Positions 33,287 through 44,921 are shown, counted from the first letter of the stretch. The stretch: 64,000 bases of DNA from Saccharum officinarum (GCA_020631735.1 CM036223.1:4564191-4628190), one strand, 5' to 3'. Made by a program: numbers and translations. Notes: generated by a model from the sequence alone, not told the origin.

Positions 33287-34145
33287 GGCACTCCATTGAT
33301 CATGTTTCTTCTATTGGCTTTACCATCATACCTATTATAGCTAAGTCCATCCTTGATGAGGGGGTGCCTTGATGACTTGTACATGGTTGTTGATTGCTTC
33401 TCCTTGCAACCATTCTTGATAACCATGTTCAATCTTTCAATCTCCTTATCTTTCTTTTCTAGCTCAACAAGGTTAGTAGCACAAGCACTTATATCATGAT
33501 TATAGCATCTTTTACATAGTTTAGTTCAAGAGTGTCATAGTTTAGTTCAAAAGTGCTATTCCAAAGACAAATATCATAGTTCAAGCATGCATTGAGTCGC
33601 AAGGGGAATTGCTCCTAGCGGAAAGGGAGAAGAACCTTGGACTTGAAGCATGTCTTTCCAAGGAACGGGAGGAGGTTGAGAAGTTAAACATAGAATTGTT
33701 TTTAGCCAAAAATTCATATGAATGTTTGACTAAGGAACATTCTTTGCTTAATGATTCTTTAGCTAGTCTAAAGAATGAAAATAGTTTGGTTCAAGAAAGC
33801 CTCACAAGCTTGAAAGACAAATATCATACTCTTGAACTAAACTATGACATTCTTTGGAAAGCCTCACAAGCTTGAAAGACAAATATCTTTCTTTTCTAGC
33901 TCAACTAGTGAAGGATGTAAAAGATGCTATAATCATGATATAAGTGCTTGTGCTACTAACCTTGTTGAGCTAGAAAAGAAAGATAAGGAGATTGAAAGAT
34001 TGAACATGGTTATCAAGAATGGTTGCAAGGAGAAGCAATCAACAACCATGTACAAGTCATCAAGGCACCCCCTCATCAAGGATGGACTTAGCTATAATAG
34101 GTATGATGGTAAAGCCAATGGAAGAAACATGATCAATGGAGTGCC
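33287..34145. repeat. Inverted and direct duplications in the gag-pol junction
   Basis: 33287-33517 is the reverse complement of 33915-34145 (231 bp each). In addition 33584-33859 is a direct copy of 32911-33186 (276 bp, apparently identical). The arrangement inserts about 670 bp of scrambled copy between gag and the protease/integrase region. Confidence 0.85.
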
Positions 34146-34467
34146 TTGTGTGAAGTTCAACAAGGGTGTGGCACTAGATGACCTTATCAACAAGGTCAAC
34201 AAGGTTGCCACCTCTCCAAGCACACTTGTCAAGAACAAGACCAACAACAAGAAGAAGCAAGTGGATGCCCCCAAGCAACAAGTGCCCATTTCACGAAGCT
34301 ATGCTAGTGATTATATGTGTTGTTGGGGCAAGGATGACAAGATTATTGTGAAGTATGTTGGTGCACTCAAGAAGAGGCAAATCATGAGGAGTGTTTGGGT
34401 GCCTAAGACTTATGTGACTAACCCCCTAGGGCCCAATTCTATTTGGGTACCTAAAACCAAGGCTTAA
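33844..34467 (+). pseudogene. Copia gag C-terminus / linker
   Basis: Open frame following the duplicated segment: LVELEKKDKEIERLNMVIK coiled coil, then a Lys-rich linker and WVPKTYVTNPLGPNSIWVPK near the end, the phrase that precedes the protease in SIRE-type polyproteins. It continues the gag frame after the rearrangement. Confidence 0.65.
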
Positions 34468-35589
34468 TTTGTCTTTGTAGGAATACTCCTCCGGTGGAAC
34501 AAGTTGGGTGCTAGATAGTGATGCACTAATCATATGACTAGAGAGAAGAAGATGTTCACCTCCTTTCAACCAAATCAAAGTACAAGTGAACGCATTGTGT
34601 TTGGTGACAATGGTAAAGGAGATGTCCTTGGTTTGGGTAAAATTGCTATCTTAAATGATAATTCCATTTCAAATGTATTACTTGTGGAAGGGTTAGGATA
34701 CAATTTGTTGTCCATTTCACAACTTTGTGAGATGGGCTACAATTGTCTCTTTACCGATGTGGGTGTGGAAGTCTCTAAAAGGAAGGATTCCTCTATTGTC
34801 TTCACGGGTCGTTTAAAAGGCAAACTTTATCTAGTTGATTTTACATCTAGTAAAGTGAAGCCCGAGACTTGTTTAGTGGCAAAATCTAGCATGGGTTGGC
34901 TATGGCATCGCCGACTAGCCCATGTTGGGATGAGGAATTTGGCCGACCTTCAAAGAGGCGAACACATCCTTGGACTAACAAATGTTTCTTTTGAGAAAGA
35001 TAGGATTTGCAGTGCATGTCAAGCGGGCAAACAAGTTAGAGCTAAGCATCCCGTCAAAAATGTCGTGTCAACAACGAGACCACTTGAGCTACTTCACATG
35101 GACTTATTTGGACCCAATGCTTACATAAGCATTAGAGTTAACAAATATGGTTTCATTATTGTTGATGATTATTCTCGCTTCACTTGGGTGTTCTTTTTGC
35201 AAGATAAAAGTGACACCCAAGTAATCTTCAAGAAGTTTGCAAGAAGAGCTCAAAATGAATTTGAAGTGAAGATCAAGAAAGTGAGAAGTGACAATGGGAC
35301 AGAGTTTAGGAACACCAACATTGAAGAGTTCCTTAATGAAGAGGGAATCAAGCATGAGTTTTTGGTTCCTTATACTCCTCAACAAAATGGTGTTGTGGAG
35401 AGAAAGAACCGAACGTTCATAGAAGCCGCAAGAGCAATGTTGGATGAATACAAGACTTCGGACAAGTATTGGGCGGAAGCGATCAATACAGCATGTCATG
35501 CAATCAACCGCTTGTACCTTCATAAGATCATGAAAAAGACCGCCTATGAGCTCCTTACCGGTAACAAACCTAAGGTGCATTACTTTTGA
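34468..35589 (+). pseudogene. Copia protease remnant and integrase
   Basis: The aspartic protease core is damaged: the expected Asp-Ser-Gly reads LDSD at about 34510, followed by a frame change before NHMTREKK. From 34534 one frame carries GAG_pre-integrs (WLWHRRLAHVGMRNL, with C..C in ICSACQAGK) and the integrase core with the D-D-E residues in HMDLFGP, VRSDNGTEF and QQNGVVERKNR. An in-frame TGA at 35587-35589 precedes the VFGCKCF block. Integrase would insert the cDNA copy. Confidence 0.88.
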
Positions 35590-37782
35590 GTTTTTGGATG
35601 CAAGTGTTTCATACTTAACAAGAAATCTAAAAGCTCAAAGTTTGCACCAAAGGTTGATGAAGGTTTCTTGCTTAGTTATGGTACTAACGAACATGGCTAT
35701 CGTGTTTTCAACAAGACCACCGGTCAAGTTGAAATAGCGATAGATGTGACCTTTGATGAAACCGACGGCTCTCAAAAAGAGCAAGTCAATGTTGACGTTG
35801 TAGGTAAAGAAGAGTCATCTTCTCAAGTGATCAAGAAGCTTTCTACCAGTGAAGTGAAGCCCGTTGAAGATGATGAAGAATATGCACAAGAGCAAATCAT
35901 TCATGATCCATTTATGCATCATGGTTCTACATCAAGAAGTGGACATGATTCAAGTGTTCAAGTCATTCAAAATTCACCACAAGTCAAAGATAGCAACCAA
36001 GTTGATGATCAAAATAGAAGTGAAGACAACTCCATACAAGATCTCAGTCTTGATCCTTCAATCAATCAAGACAAGGATGATGAAGATGAGGGTCCAATCC
36101 AAAGAAGAACTCAAGTGTCTCACCCAAGAGTACATCATACCATTCAACGAGACCATCCCGTTGACAACATCTTGGGAAGCATTCAAAGAGGAGTTATCAC
36201 AAGGTCAAGGCTTGCAAGCTTTTGTGAACACTTCTCATTTGTGTCTCCAAAAGAGCCTAAAAAGGTTGAAGAAGCCATTGATGATGAGGATTGGATGATA
36301 GCAATGCAAGAAGAGTTGAACAACTTCACTCGCAATGAAGTCTGGACATTGGTAGAAAGACCTAAACAAAATGTGATTGGAACCAAATGGGTTTTCCGCA
36401 ACAAGCAAGATGAGCATGGTGTGGTCACAAGAAACAAGGCACGGTTGGTAGCTCAAGGATTCACTTAAATTGAAGGCTTGGATTTTGGGGAAACTTATGC
36501 ACCGGTGGCAAGGCTAGAGTCAATTCAGATTTTACTTGCCTATGCCGTTCATCATGACTTCAAGCTATATCAAATGGATGTGAAGAGTGCATTCCTCAAC
36601 GGCTCCCTCTCCGAAGTGGTATATGTAGAGCAACCACCGGGTTTTGAAGATCCAAAGCACCCCGACCATGTCTACAAGCTCAACAAAGCACTCTATGGGC
36701 TTAAGCAAGCCCCTAGAGCTTGGTATGATTGTCTTAAGGACTTCCTACTCAAACAAGGATTTGAGATAGGCAAGGCCGATCTAACTTTATTTACTCGCAA
36801 AGTCAATAATGATATCTTTATTTGCCAAATATATGTCGATGACATAATATTTGGTAGTACTAATGTGGCTTTTTGTGAGTTTAGTAGAATTATGACGAAT
36901 AGGTTCGAGATGTCTATGATGGGAGAGTTGAAGTTCTTTCTTGGTTTTCAAATCAAGCAACTCAAGGAAGGAACTTTTATATGTCAAACGAAGTACACTC
37001 ATGACATGTTGAGGAAGTTTGACATGGAGAAAGCCAAACCCATCAAGACACCAATGCTAACCAATGGGCATCTTGACCTCGACAAAGATGGTAAGGCCGT
37101 CGATCAAAAGGTATATCGTTCCATGATTGGATCCTTGCTTTACCTTTGTGCATCTAGACCCGATATTATGCTTAGTGTGTGCATGTGTGCAAGATTTCAA
37201 GCTAATCTGAAAGAATGTCACTTAGTGGCTATTAAGAGAATTTTGAGATATTTAGTGCACACTCCTAATCTTGGCTTGTGGTATCCTAAGGGCTCCACTT
37301 TTGATTTACTTGGCTATTCCGATTCGGATTATGCCGGTTGCAGGGTAAATCGAAAGAGCACTACCGGGACTTGCCAATTTCTTGGTAGGTCTTTGGTGTC
37401 GTGGAGCTCTAAAAAGCAAAATAGTGTTGCCTTGTCTACTGCCGAAGCCGAGTACGTGGCGGCCGGTACTTGCTGTGCCCAACTACTTTGGATGAAGCAA
37501 ACTCTTAAAGACTTTGGTTGTGAGCTAACCAAGATTTCCCTCTTGTGTGACAATAAGATTGCCATTAAATTGGCAAACAATCCCGTAAACCATTCTCGCA
37601 CAAACCACATAGACATTTGGCATCATTTCTTGAGAGACCATGAAACCAAAGGAGATATCGCTTTACATCATGTGAGCACCGAAAAGCAACTAGCCGATAT
37701 CTTCACAAAGCCCCTAGATGAGTCAAGATTTTATGCTTTGAGGAGTGAACTAAATATCATTGATTCTCGTAACGTGGCTTGA
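35590..37782 (+). pseudogene. Copia reverse transcriptase and RNase H
   Basis: After the integrase stop the frame continues with an acidic/Ser-rich linker (35750-36140), then RVT_2: WMIAMQEELNNFTRNEVWTL, GTKWVFRNK, a TAA at 36466-36468, then [41 protein letters not shown] and the catalytic YVDD near 36833. RNase H follows with [24 protein letters not shown] and the C-terminal [11 protein letters not shown]. One stop separates the RT fingers from the palm. Otherwise conservation is high, consistent with a young element. Confidence 0.9.
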
Positions 37783-38034
37783 AATATTGGACATATTTTG
37801 ATTGATTCTAGCTAGGAGAAAATTCTTTGAAAATGTTGTGTGAGATTTCAAAATCTATTTTCACTTCTCAAGCATGTTCATAGTTTTGTGATGTTTCTAT
37901 GAAATCTGGACATGTTTGAGTTGGTTCTAGTTCATCATATTTGTTCACCAACTCTTACTTACCTTTCGCTGTGCTGGGACCACCAGTAGTACCGACCAAC
38001 CACCGGTACCACCGGTAGTTCATTTCCTCGCGTT
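37783..38034. other. Spacer between RNase H and the internal promoter-like module
   Basis: AT-rich non-coding sequence after the pol stop codon. No ORF or conserved motif was recognised. Confidence 0.5.
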
Positions 38035-38123
38035 GTCTGTCTGCGGCTGTCGACCTCACCAGTAGTACCGGTGCCCTTCCACCGGTAGTACCGGGTAGTG
38101 TCAGTTTCACCTGGGTATAAATA
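37978..38123 (+). promoter_or_regulatory. Internal promoter-like module upstream of the env-like ORF
   Basis: Contains several copies or variants of the LTR U3 motif (CCAGTAGTACCG, ACCGGTACCACCGGTAG, CCAGTAGTACCGGTG, ACCGGTAGTACCGGG), the last at 38084-38095. A TATA box TATAAATA follows at 38116-38123, after a 20-nt gap. The two LTR promoters have the same motif, the same TATA octamer and a 19-nt gap. The first ATG of the env-like frame is at 38391. Motifs and spacing are seen; promoter activity is inferred. Confidence 0.6.
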
Positions 38124-38390
38124 GAGGCTATTACCTTTTCACCTCTCATCTTCCTTTTCATGCCTAACCTCTCCAGGCCGACGACGCCGCCTCTCCTCCC
38201 CCCCACTTGATCTCCCTCCTCTCTCCACCACTCTTGCTGATCTTTGAGGAGAAGTTTCCCCTTGTCGTGGGGATCGCATGGAGGTGCTTGGTGATGGACG
38301 GAGCTTCTTCCCTTGCTCGGATTTGGTCATGATTGGTGGCGGCCGTTCCTTCCCTTGCTTGGATTCGGCATCTTCTCTTCGGCTTCAAGC

Positions 38391-40107
38391 ATGCAGCGTA
38401 GGAACCCCAAGCGGTCTGCTCGCCCAAGTGGAGGTGATGGTGGTGAGCCATCCTGGCCTATCCGTGGGCGGGCTGCTGCTCATTCTAGCGGCCGTGGCGG
38501 CGGTGGTGGTGATGGTGGCGGTGATACTAATGAGCCTCAGGGTGTGCCTACTCCTATCTCGAGTATGGGACGTCCCAATCCCCCGCGTCGACATAGTGAG
38601 CAAGTTTAGGGCTAGCGTCCTGTAGGTGAGAATCCACAGCTTGCCGCTATGCAGATTGAGGGTCGCTCTATTGACCCTAACATTGTGGCTCAGTCTCCTA
38701 TCCAAATTGGGCTTGCTACTGCCAACCGGATGCTTCTATTTCATCAGAATGCCAATCCTCGGATGTCCGGTCCTCAAAATCAAGGTGGTTACCAACCCTC
38801 TCTTCCTGTTGATTATTCTAAGAGAGTGGGTGATTTGAGGGAGCAGCACAGTGAAAATCCTTATCAGTTTATCAGGAATCCCAGTGTGTATATTCGCTTC
38901 TGGAGTTGTATGCACTTAGATTATTATTACAAGGTTCTTTTCAAGAGTGGGCAGCGTGGGTCTACCCCGCCGATCTTCCAGCATAAGTGGGTGAAGCGAG
39001 CCTCTCTTGATAATATAAACAATCCTGATATCCACCGTTTGGTTGCCGATCTTGATGCTTGGCGTTTGCTTCCTCTTATGACTTTTTAGCATAATTGGAA
39101 TGATGAAATTATTTGTCAGTTTTATGCAACCTTATGGATTGACTCTCAGAACCTTGTGCTCCATTGGCTTACCCAAGGCATTCATTACAGATGTGATTAT
39201 TAGACTTTTTCATGTCTTCTTGGGTTTACTTCTGAGGACAGGGCTGCCTCAAGTCTCTTTGACATCTTTCCGGATTATGTTTCTCATGATGACTTAGAGG
39301 CCGCTCAGATTTACAAGCCTAGTAAGGCCGTTGACTTCACTACCACTCATTTGAAGCCTTACTTCTATGTCCTCAACAATTTACTTCACCTCACTTTGGA
39401 CCCGAAGATTGGAGATTTGATTCATATTATGCTTGATGCTCCCAAGGTCCTTTGCCGCTTTGGTGCTGGTGGTGATCGTTTTTCCATCACTGACTTTATG
39501 TGGCGCAAGATTGAGCAGGCTGCCAATGACCCCCACAAGTCTCTGCCTTATGCTCTGTTTCTCATGTATATCATTGAGCAGGTGGTGGGTCGTTCATTCC
39601 ATCACAATGTTGTGCACAAGTCCTACTCAGTGCGTCATTTGGGGCCTAAGGGCATTGCCGGTAGTTCCGCCCCTTCTCCCACTCGTGATCCGGCCACTCG
39701 TACTTCCTCCCGCGGTGCTTACCGTGGTGGTGCCGCCACTGCTCCTACTCGCTCCTCCTCGGAGCGTCATCGGCGTGGTGGAGGTGTCATCAAGTATGCA
39801 TTTGGGGAAGCTTTGGGAGGCCTTTTGTTACAAGGCTGAGAAGGATGATCGCCGCCTGAGGCGTATTGAGCAGCACTTGCAGATTGATCCACCTGAGAGT
39901 CCTCTTTGTGCGTTTCGGGATCCTTTTGTCAAGTACAATGAGTTGTATGGTGCTCCCATGTCTGGACTTAGTGAGGAGGCTGGTCCGTCCGATGACCCTC
40001 ATGGTAAGAAGACAGCTCCCGCCTCGCCTGGACTCGTTGACTACTCGACCAACGATGATGACGGCAGCGACAGCGATGACGACCGCGACTACTCGGAGCC
40101 TTATTAG
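38391..40107 (+). pseudogene. Env-like ORF of the SIRE copia element, broken
   Basis: The region after pol where SIRE/Maximus elements carry an env-like gene of unproven function. It begins MQRRNPKRSARPSGG with a Gly-rich N-terminus. Stops occur near 38607, 39087 and 39200, with a frame change near 39790. Readable blocks include YQFIRNPSVYIRFWSCMHLD, FKSGQRGSTPPIFQHKWVKR, HLKPYFYVLNNLLHLTLDP and an acidic C-terminus (STNDDDGSDSDDDRDY). I see no clear signal peptide or transmembrane helix in the readable parts, so env is a positional name only. Confidence 0.6.
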
Positions 40108-40665
40108 CTTTCGCTACCTTGCTCGTTTCCGATGCCTACCCTTTTAGCACTTGATGCCAAAGGGGTAGTGTTAGGCTTATCTTTATTATAATAGGTAGTT
40201 AATGGTCATGTAATAATTCCAAACCTCGTGGTGAACTATGTATGGTGGACTAAGAACTATGTGTGTGATGATGGATGATTGTAGGCTAAACATTTATGGT
40301 TATTTGATATATCATGTTGTGTTTGCCTAGATGTAATTTTGTGATGATGATTGTTGGCTTAGATTGGCTATGTTGTTTTAAGTCCTTTTCTTTCTACCTT
40401 AGCCTTTCTTGTTTTTGTGTGATAAGTTATGTCTTTTGCATCACGATATCTTTCTTGTCACACACACTTAGGCACCCCACGAATTGCAAAATTTAGGGGG
40501 AGCTTCCCTTATGTATGCATATTGATTATGATCAATGTTGAGATTCAAGTTCAATGCATACACTAAGGGGAGCCTCTCGTAAAGTTTGGAATTAAAAAAC
40601 CTTCAATTCTTTAAATCTTATGTAAGCCTAAGTTGGTTGTCATCAATTACCAAAAATGGGGAGTT
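40108..40665 (+). other. Copia 3' untranslated interior with polypurine tract
   Basis: Non-coding T-rich sequence after the env-like ORF. It ends in a purine-rich CAAAAATGGGGAG (40651-40663) immediately before the 3' LTR, the expected plus-strand primer (PPT). A second purine patch (TTTAGGGGGAGC) lies near 40493. Confidence 0.7.
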
Positions 40666-42276
40666 TGTAAGTGCATTCGCCCCCAATGTGGGTTTTGGAT
40701 AATTAATGACAATAAAATTAGGGACTAACATGTTTATCTAAGTGAATACGTAGGTGTTAGTCCGATGAAAGAATTTGAATGGTCACATTTGGTGATGATA
40801 GCACCCTCAATTCTAGTGATTGGAAAGCATTCCATCTCAAGTGGCTTGACTAGATTTTATTCTTTTGGCTTGAGTCATAGGAAATGCTGCACTATCAAGA
40901 GAGATACAAATGAGGCTATCTAGATAGGGAATTAGTGCTCAATATGTGTTTGGTTATGCGTTTCGAGAGACACCTTTGCACTCACGGACACTTAGTGAGG
41001 TGTTTTATGCCTGGGAGCACCGGTAGTACCGGTGAACAACTGGTAGTACTGGTAGGCATAAATCCCGCCGATGGTAGTGCTTTAGTTCTACGAGCTTTTA
41101 TTCTAGCGGTAGTACCGGTGGTTGACTGGTAGTATCGATCTTGACCGGTGGTACCGGTGAAAGTCCGGTAGTACCGGTAAGTCTATTTCCCGCAAAACTC
41201 GTCTTTGTAGTAAACTGTTCTAGCGGTAGTACCAGTGGTTGAACCGGTGGTACCGGTCATTGACCGGTGGTACCGGTGAAAGCCTGGTAGTACCGGTAGG
41301 CTATTTTCTCGCAAAATCCCCGGTAGGTTGACTGTAACGGTCGGAACCCTAGGGACCGGTAGTACCAGTGGGCCCTCTCCGGTAGTACCGGTACCGCTTC
41401 GAAGATAAGTGTATAAATAGCTCTCCCCTTCACTTCTAACCGTTACCCACGCCATTTACACCCACCTACCTTCAGATAAACAGCTCCCAAGCATTGACTC
41501 ACCCTGTCTCTCTTCCTCTTTGCTCCGAAATCCAATCCCTTGCAAGATTTGAGTAGAGAGAAGAGATTTGAGAGTAGAAAGCTTCGATTCACATCTTGAG
41601 CACTTGGTTCCCCTCCTAGTTGGCTTGTTTATGTTTGTTACTCTTGGGTTCTTGGAACCCTAGCCGGCTAGGCGTTCTTCGTGGTTGCCCGTGTTGTTCT
41701 ACTTGTGAGGGCACCCCGAAGTGTTTGCATCACCCTTGTATTCTTAGTGGAAATCTCGAGCTAACCTTTGTGGTTGCTTGATGGAGGCAAGGTGGAAGAG
41801 ACTCCGACCTTAGTGGTCACCTCAACAACGAGGACGTAGGAACTCCTTTGTGGGGTTGTCGAACCTCGGGATAAATCATGTGTCCCGCGTGCTTGTTGTT
41901 ATTGCTTGTGATTACTTGAGATATTACTTGTTCTTTGTGTTCTTCCTCTATCCTTATCTCTCTCATAGGTTGTGGGTGCCCGATCTACAACTTGGTGAAG
42001 GAACAAGCAAAAGGGAGTTCATTAACTTCATCAACATCATCTTCGGCAGTGGGGTAAAACTCAGATCTGAAATCACTACTCGCAAATCTCTGATTTCATA
42101 GTTTCAGTAGGGTACCGGTGGTTTGAGTCGGTAGTACCGGTGATCTCTCACCGGTAGTACCGGTCCAACCCAACCGCTAGTACCGGTAGGTATTTAACTT
42201 TCGCGTTGAATTTTTGAGTTTCAGGTTTTTAGATTCGCCTATTCACCCCCACCTCTAGGCGTATTAGATCCTTTCA
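40666..42276 (+). repeat. 3' LTR of the SIRE copia element
   Basis: The 1611-bp LTR runs TGTAAGTGCATTC..GATCCTTTCA. It matches the 5' LTR closely but has an extra ACCGGTCATTGACCGGTGG unit near 41250, some motif variants and an extra motif near 42165-42186. The length difference of about 30 bp comes mainly from the motif arrays. Confidence 0.9.
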
Positions 42277-42281
42277 GTTAG

Positions 42282-42703
42282 GAAAGGCCAAGCAATGGTT
42301 TTACTCTAACCGCAACGCTATAGACACCTGGGAAAAGTGTTCCAACGCTTTCCTAGTAAAGTTCTTCCCTATGGGAAAGACCAATGCTCTTCTCAATGAG
42401 GCTTGGGAATGCATGCAAGAGTATGTCGCTGCGTGTCCGCACCATGGCATGGAAGACTGGCTTTTGATCTAGAACTTCTACCATGGGTTAGTGCCGTTAG
42501 ATAGGAGCCATTTAGATGCTGCTGGTGGTGGTGTATTTTTTCTCTAAGTGTTGCAGATGCTAAGATGCTTATCGAGAAGATGGTGTCCAACCAAGGATGG
42601 AGCGACGATCGACTCCAATCCCGTAAACGAGGTATGCATTCCGTTAAGAAAATTAACATGCTTACAACCAAGATGGATCTGCTCGCAACACTTATACGAA
42701 GGT
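42282..42703 (+). pseudogene. Gypsy gag, continuation after the copia insertion
   Basis: Reads GKAKQWFYSNRNAIDTWEKC, FLVKFFPMGKTNALL, then NEAWECMQEYVAACPHHGM, a TAG, NFYHGLVPLDRSHLDAAGGG, and after a frame change AKMLIEKMVSNQGWSDDRLQ. This is the retrotrans_gag domain continuing directly from 29684. About 50 residues normally present between TNAL and EAWE appear missing. The gypsy element stops here, at a CACACA repeat, with no pol or 3' LTR. Confidence 0.75.
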
Positions 42704-43346
42704 AAAAGCCCACACACACACACATGGTGTACATGGTGTGAAGTGGGGATCTAGATGCTAGTGATGAGCTAGAGAGAGATCTAGTGAGACAGAGGGAGGG
42801 AGTTGGTGGAGGTTGGGAGTTGGGGGACCGGCATGCAATGCAAGGAACATTCCATTTCATCATACTAAAAAGCTTCACAAGCAGCTGCAACATATCTCAT
42901 CTCATACCGCATGCCTGTACTGTATCTACTAGTACTACCACTACACTAATAAACACGCACTGTACGCACGGTCACATTCCATAATAACTCAATAAGGAAT
43001 CACTGCACTGCACTGCGCGCCACTCCGGCTGGCCGGCCGGCCTCTTCTACTCTGAATTAGTAGTAGCTTGCTCCTCCTGCTGCTCAGTGCTCAGTCCCTC
43101 TAGCTAGTGTAGACGTACAGTACGTGCAGTAATCTCTAGAAACTAATTGAGTACACCCTCTAATCAAACACATGCACAGGAAAGAACCAGAAGACGACGA
43201 CGAGAGTGAGAGAAGCTAGCTAGCTCTAGCTCTAGCTCTAGCTGTAACTAAATTGATTGGGACGGACGAGATCGATCATGTCAGCGTGTGTACAACTGCA
43301 TGACATGCATCAAATTAAACAACTGATGACGACGACTAGCTAAGTG
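42704..43346. other. Region 3' of the WOX-like exon
   Basis: Contains short CACACA (42712-42724) and AGCTCT (43213-43243) repeats and no recognised gene. It is probably the 3' UTR and downstream flank of the minus-strand exon at 43347-43610. Confidence 0.35.
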
Positions 43347-43610
43347 ATTAATAATGGCCATGCATAGGTCCATCAGGCCACGTCGTACTGCTCTTCCTTG
43401 AGCCCGCCGGGGAAGAGGTCCAGCGTCTTGAGCGGCCGGCAGAAGGCAGCCGCGGCAGCACCACCTCGAACCCCGGAGGCGTCGTCATGTGGATGGCGGT
43501 GGAGGCGGAGCTCACGACGACGTCGTCAAGCGCAACGCCGAAGTTGTCCAGCTTCCCCAGCGACGAGTACTCCGGCCGGCACAAGCCCTCCGCCTCCGCC
43601 ACCCTGCGCG
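43347..43610 (-). pseudogene. Terminal exon of a possible WUSCHEL-related homeobox (WOX) gene
   Basis: A minus-strand exon follows an acceptor-like CGCAG at 43611-43615. It reads EAEGLCRPEYSSLGKLDNFG and VSSASTAIHMTTPPGFEVVL. After a one-step frame change near 43450 it would read KTLDLFPGGLKEE near the end, resembling the WUS-box (T-L-x-L-F-P) of WOX transcription factors. No homeodomain exon is recognised between 43610 and the solo LTR at 45675. Either this is a gene fragment or the motif match is chance. A homeodomain search upstream in an unbroken assembly would decide. Confidence 0.35.
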
Positions 43611-43674
43611 TCGTTGCATGGACGGATTAGTATATAAAATAGAGTTTGTCTACTGTACAACTGTGTGTTTCAGT

Positions 43675-43845
43675 CAAAGCTAGCATATGGTTATTGGCCG
43701 CCTAAAATACACATGAATTCTAACAGACAAAAAAACCATGTGTTTTAGGAGAAGCTAGCACATGGTTGCTGGCTGTCTAAAAACACACAAATTATAACAC
43801 AGAAAAAACCATGTGTTTTAGGAGAAGCTAGCACACAAATTCTGC
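43675..43845. repeat. Tandem repeat, about 70-bp unit
   Basis: Two and a half units containing AAACCATGTGTTTTAGGAGA, AGCTAGCACATGG and CTGTCTAAAAACACAC. The units differ by small substitutions. Confidence 0.65.
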
Positions 43846-44921
43846 CAGAGAAAAAAGGCCCACGCAGGCCAGATCTATTGTTGTTGTTAGATGTAATCTC
43901 TGTGCAATTAAAAAACCCAATAACTAAGATGAAAGAGAGAGGCCTACTAAACATGTAGCAGCCCATAAGCCCAACAAATAGGAATTCCATAGGAATATAA
44001 CAGGTATACTTGGGAAAGAAGCAAAGAAAACAGAGAAAAGGATCTGCGTGGAGATAAGATCTGCTCTACGTGAGAAAAGGCGCTGCTCTACTCACGAGAG
44101 CAGGAGAAAGCTAGAGAAACCATGCAGAGCAGAGGAAAGGAGCACAGAACAAATCGAAGAGGAAGCACTAACCTCAACAACCAAGGTTAGCAAACCAATC
44201 TTATCAATCCAATCTGATTGTATATGTTACATCCATGGAATCTGTGGTCATCAGAGAGCAAAAAGATAGCCTGCAGCTTGTGCTTCATCCAGCAATAGGA
44301 CCTGGCCCTGGTTCTCTGGTTCCTCACTGTGAACAAGAAGGAGATCCAGCATATATTATGCGAGATAAGAGGATCATGTAGCTAGAAGAATCACACACAC
44401 ACATACAAAAAAACACATTTTCTTGGACAATTACAATAAGTACTTTTGCAGCCACAGCAGGCATATATGTTCTGCATTTTCTATATTCCTCTTCTAAATG
44501 AATTACCAAATCTGAAAGATAAAATTGCATATTTCAAATAGTGTAACTAGTATTTCCTATTAATGCAATTATTCTGCTCATGCAAGTATTCATACCACTA
44601 GGACTATCAATTCAATTAGCAAGTTTTGGCAAGATTTCACAAATACAACCAACATGCTGCTACATGGCTTTTGCAATCAGACCAAATTTAAACACCTAAT
44701 GCTAGCTTTTGCACAATATTAGGTTCAATGCATGTAGGAAAGACCGTGCTCTGCTCACGCAGAGCAGGGCAAAGGGGCAGAAATCAGATCAAAGAGCAAC
44801 CACAAACTCAACAACCAAGGTTAGTACACTGATCATAAGCTGGCTTGAGGTAAAAAAACACAATTCAATGATGCAATGAAAAATAAAGAAGAATCTAATA
44901 AAAAGCTATATAAGTACTCAA
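43846..44921. other. Non-coding region with dispersed repeats
   Basis: Two related segments near 44090-44190 and 44755-44825 share GCAGAGCAG.., CAGA..CAAATC/CAGATCAAA and CTCAACAACCAAGGTTAG, a diverged duplication. No gene is recognised. It may be part of the unknown exon-intron unit described at 44922. Confidence 0.35.

Larger units (their letters stand above)
29690..42276 (+). mobile_element. SIRE/Maximus-type copia retrotransposon, complete structure
   Basis: The 12,587-bp element has two LTRs (29690-31269 and 40666-42276), a Met-tRNA-type primer-binding site, gag-pol in copia order (gag, PR, INT, RT, RNase H), an env-like ORF after pol, and a polypurine tract. A perfect 5-bp target duplication GTTAG flanks it (29685-29689 and 42277-42281). 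The size, long LTRs and env-like ORF place it in the SIRE/Maximus lineage. Stops and frameshifts in every gene make it non-autonomous today. It is nested in the gypsy gag. Confidence 0.93.

Noticed and set aside
38278..38625. Alternative frame of 115 codons over the env-like start
   Set aside because: Shadow of the env-like frame. The frame starting at 38391 has the Gly/Arg-rich N-terminus that leads into the downstream blocks.
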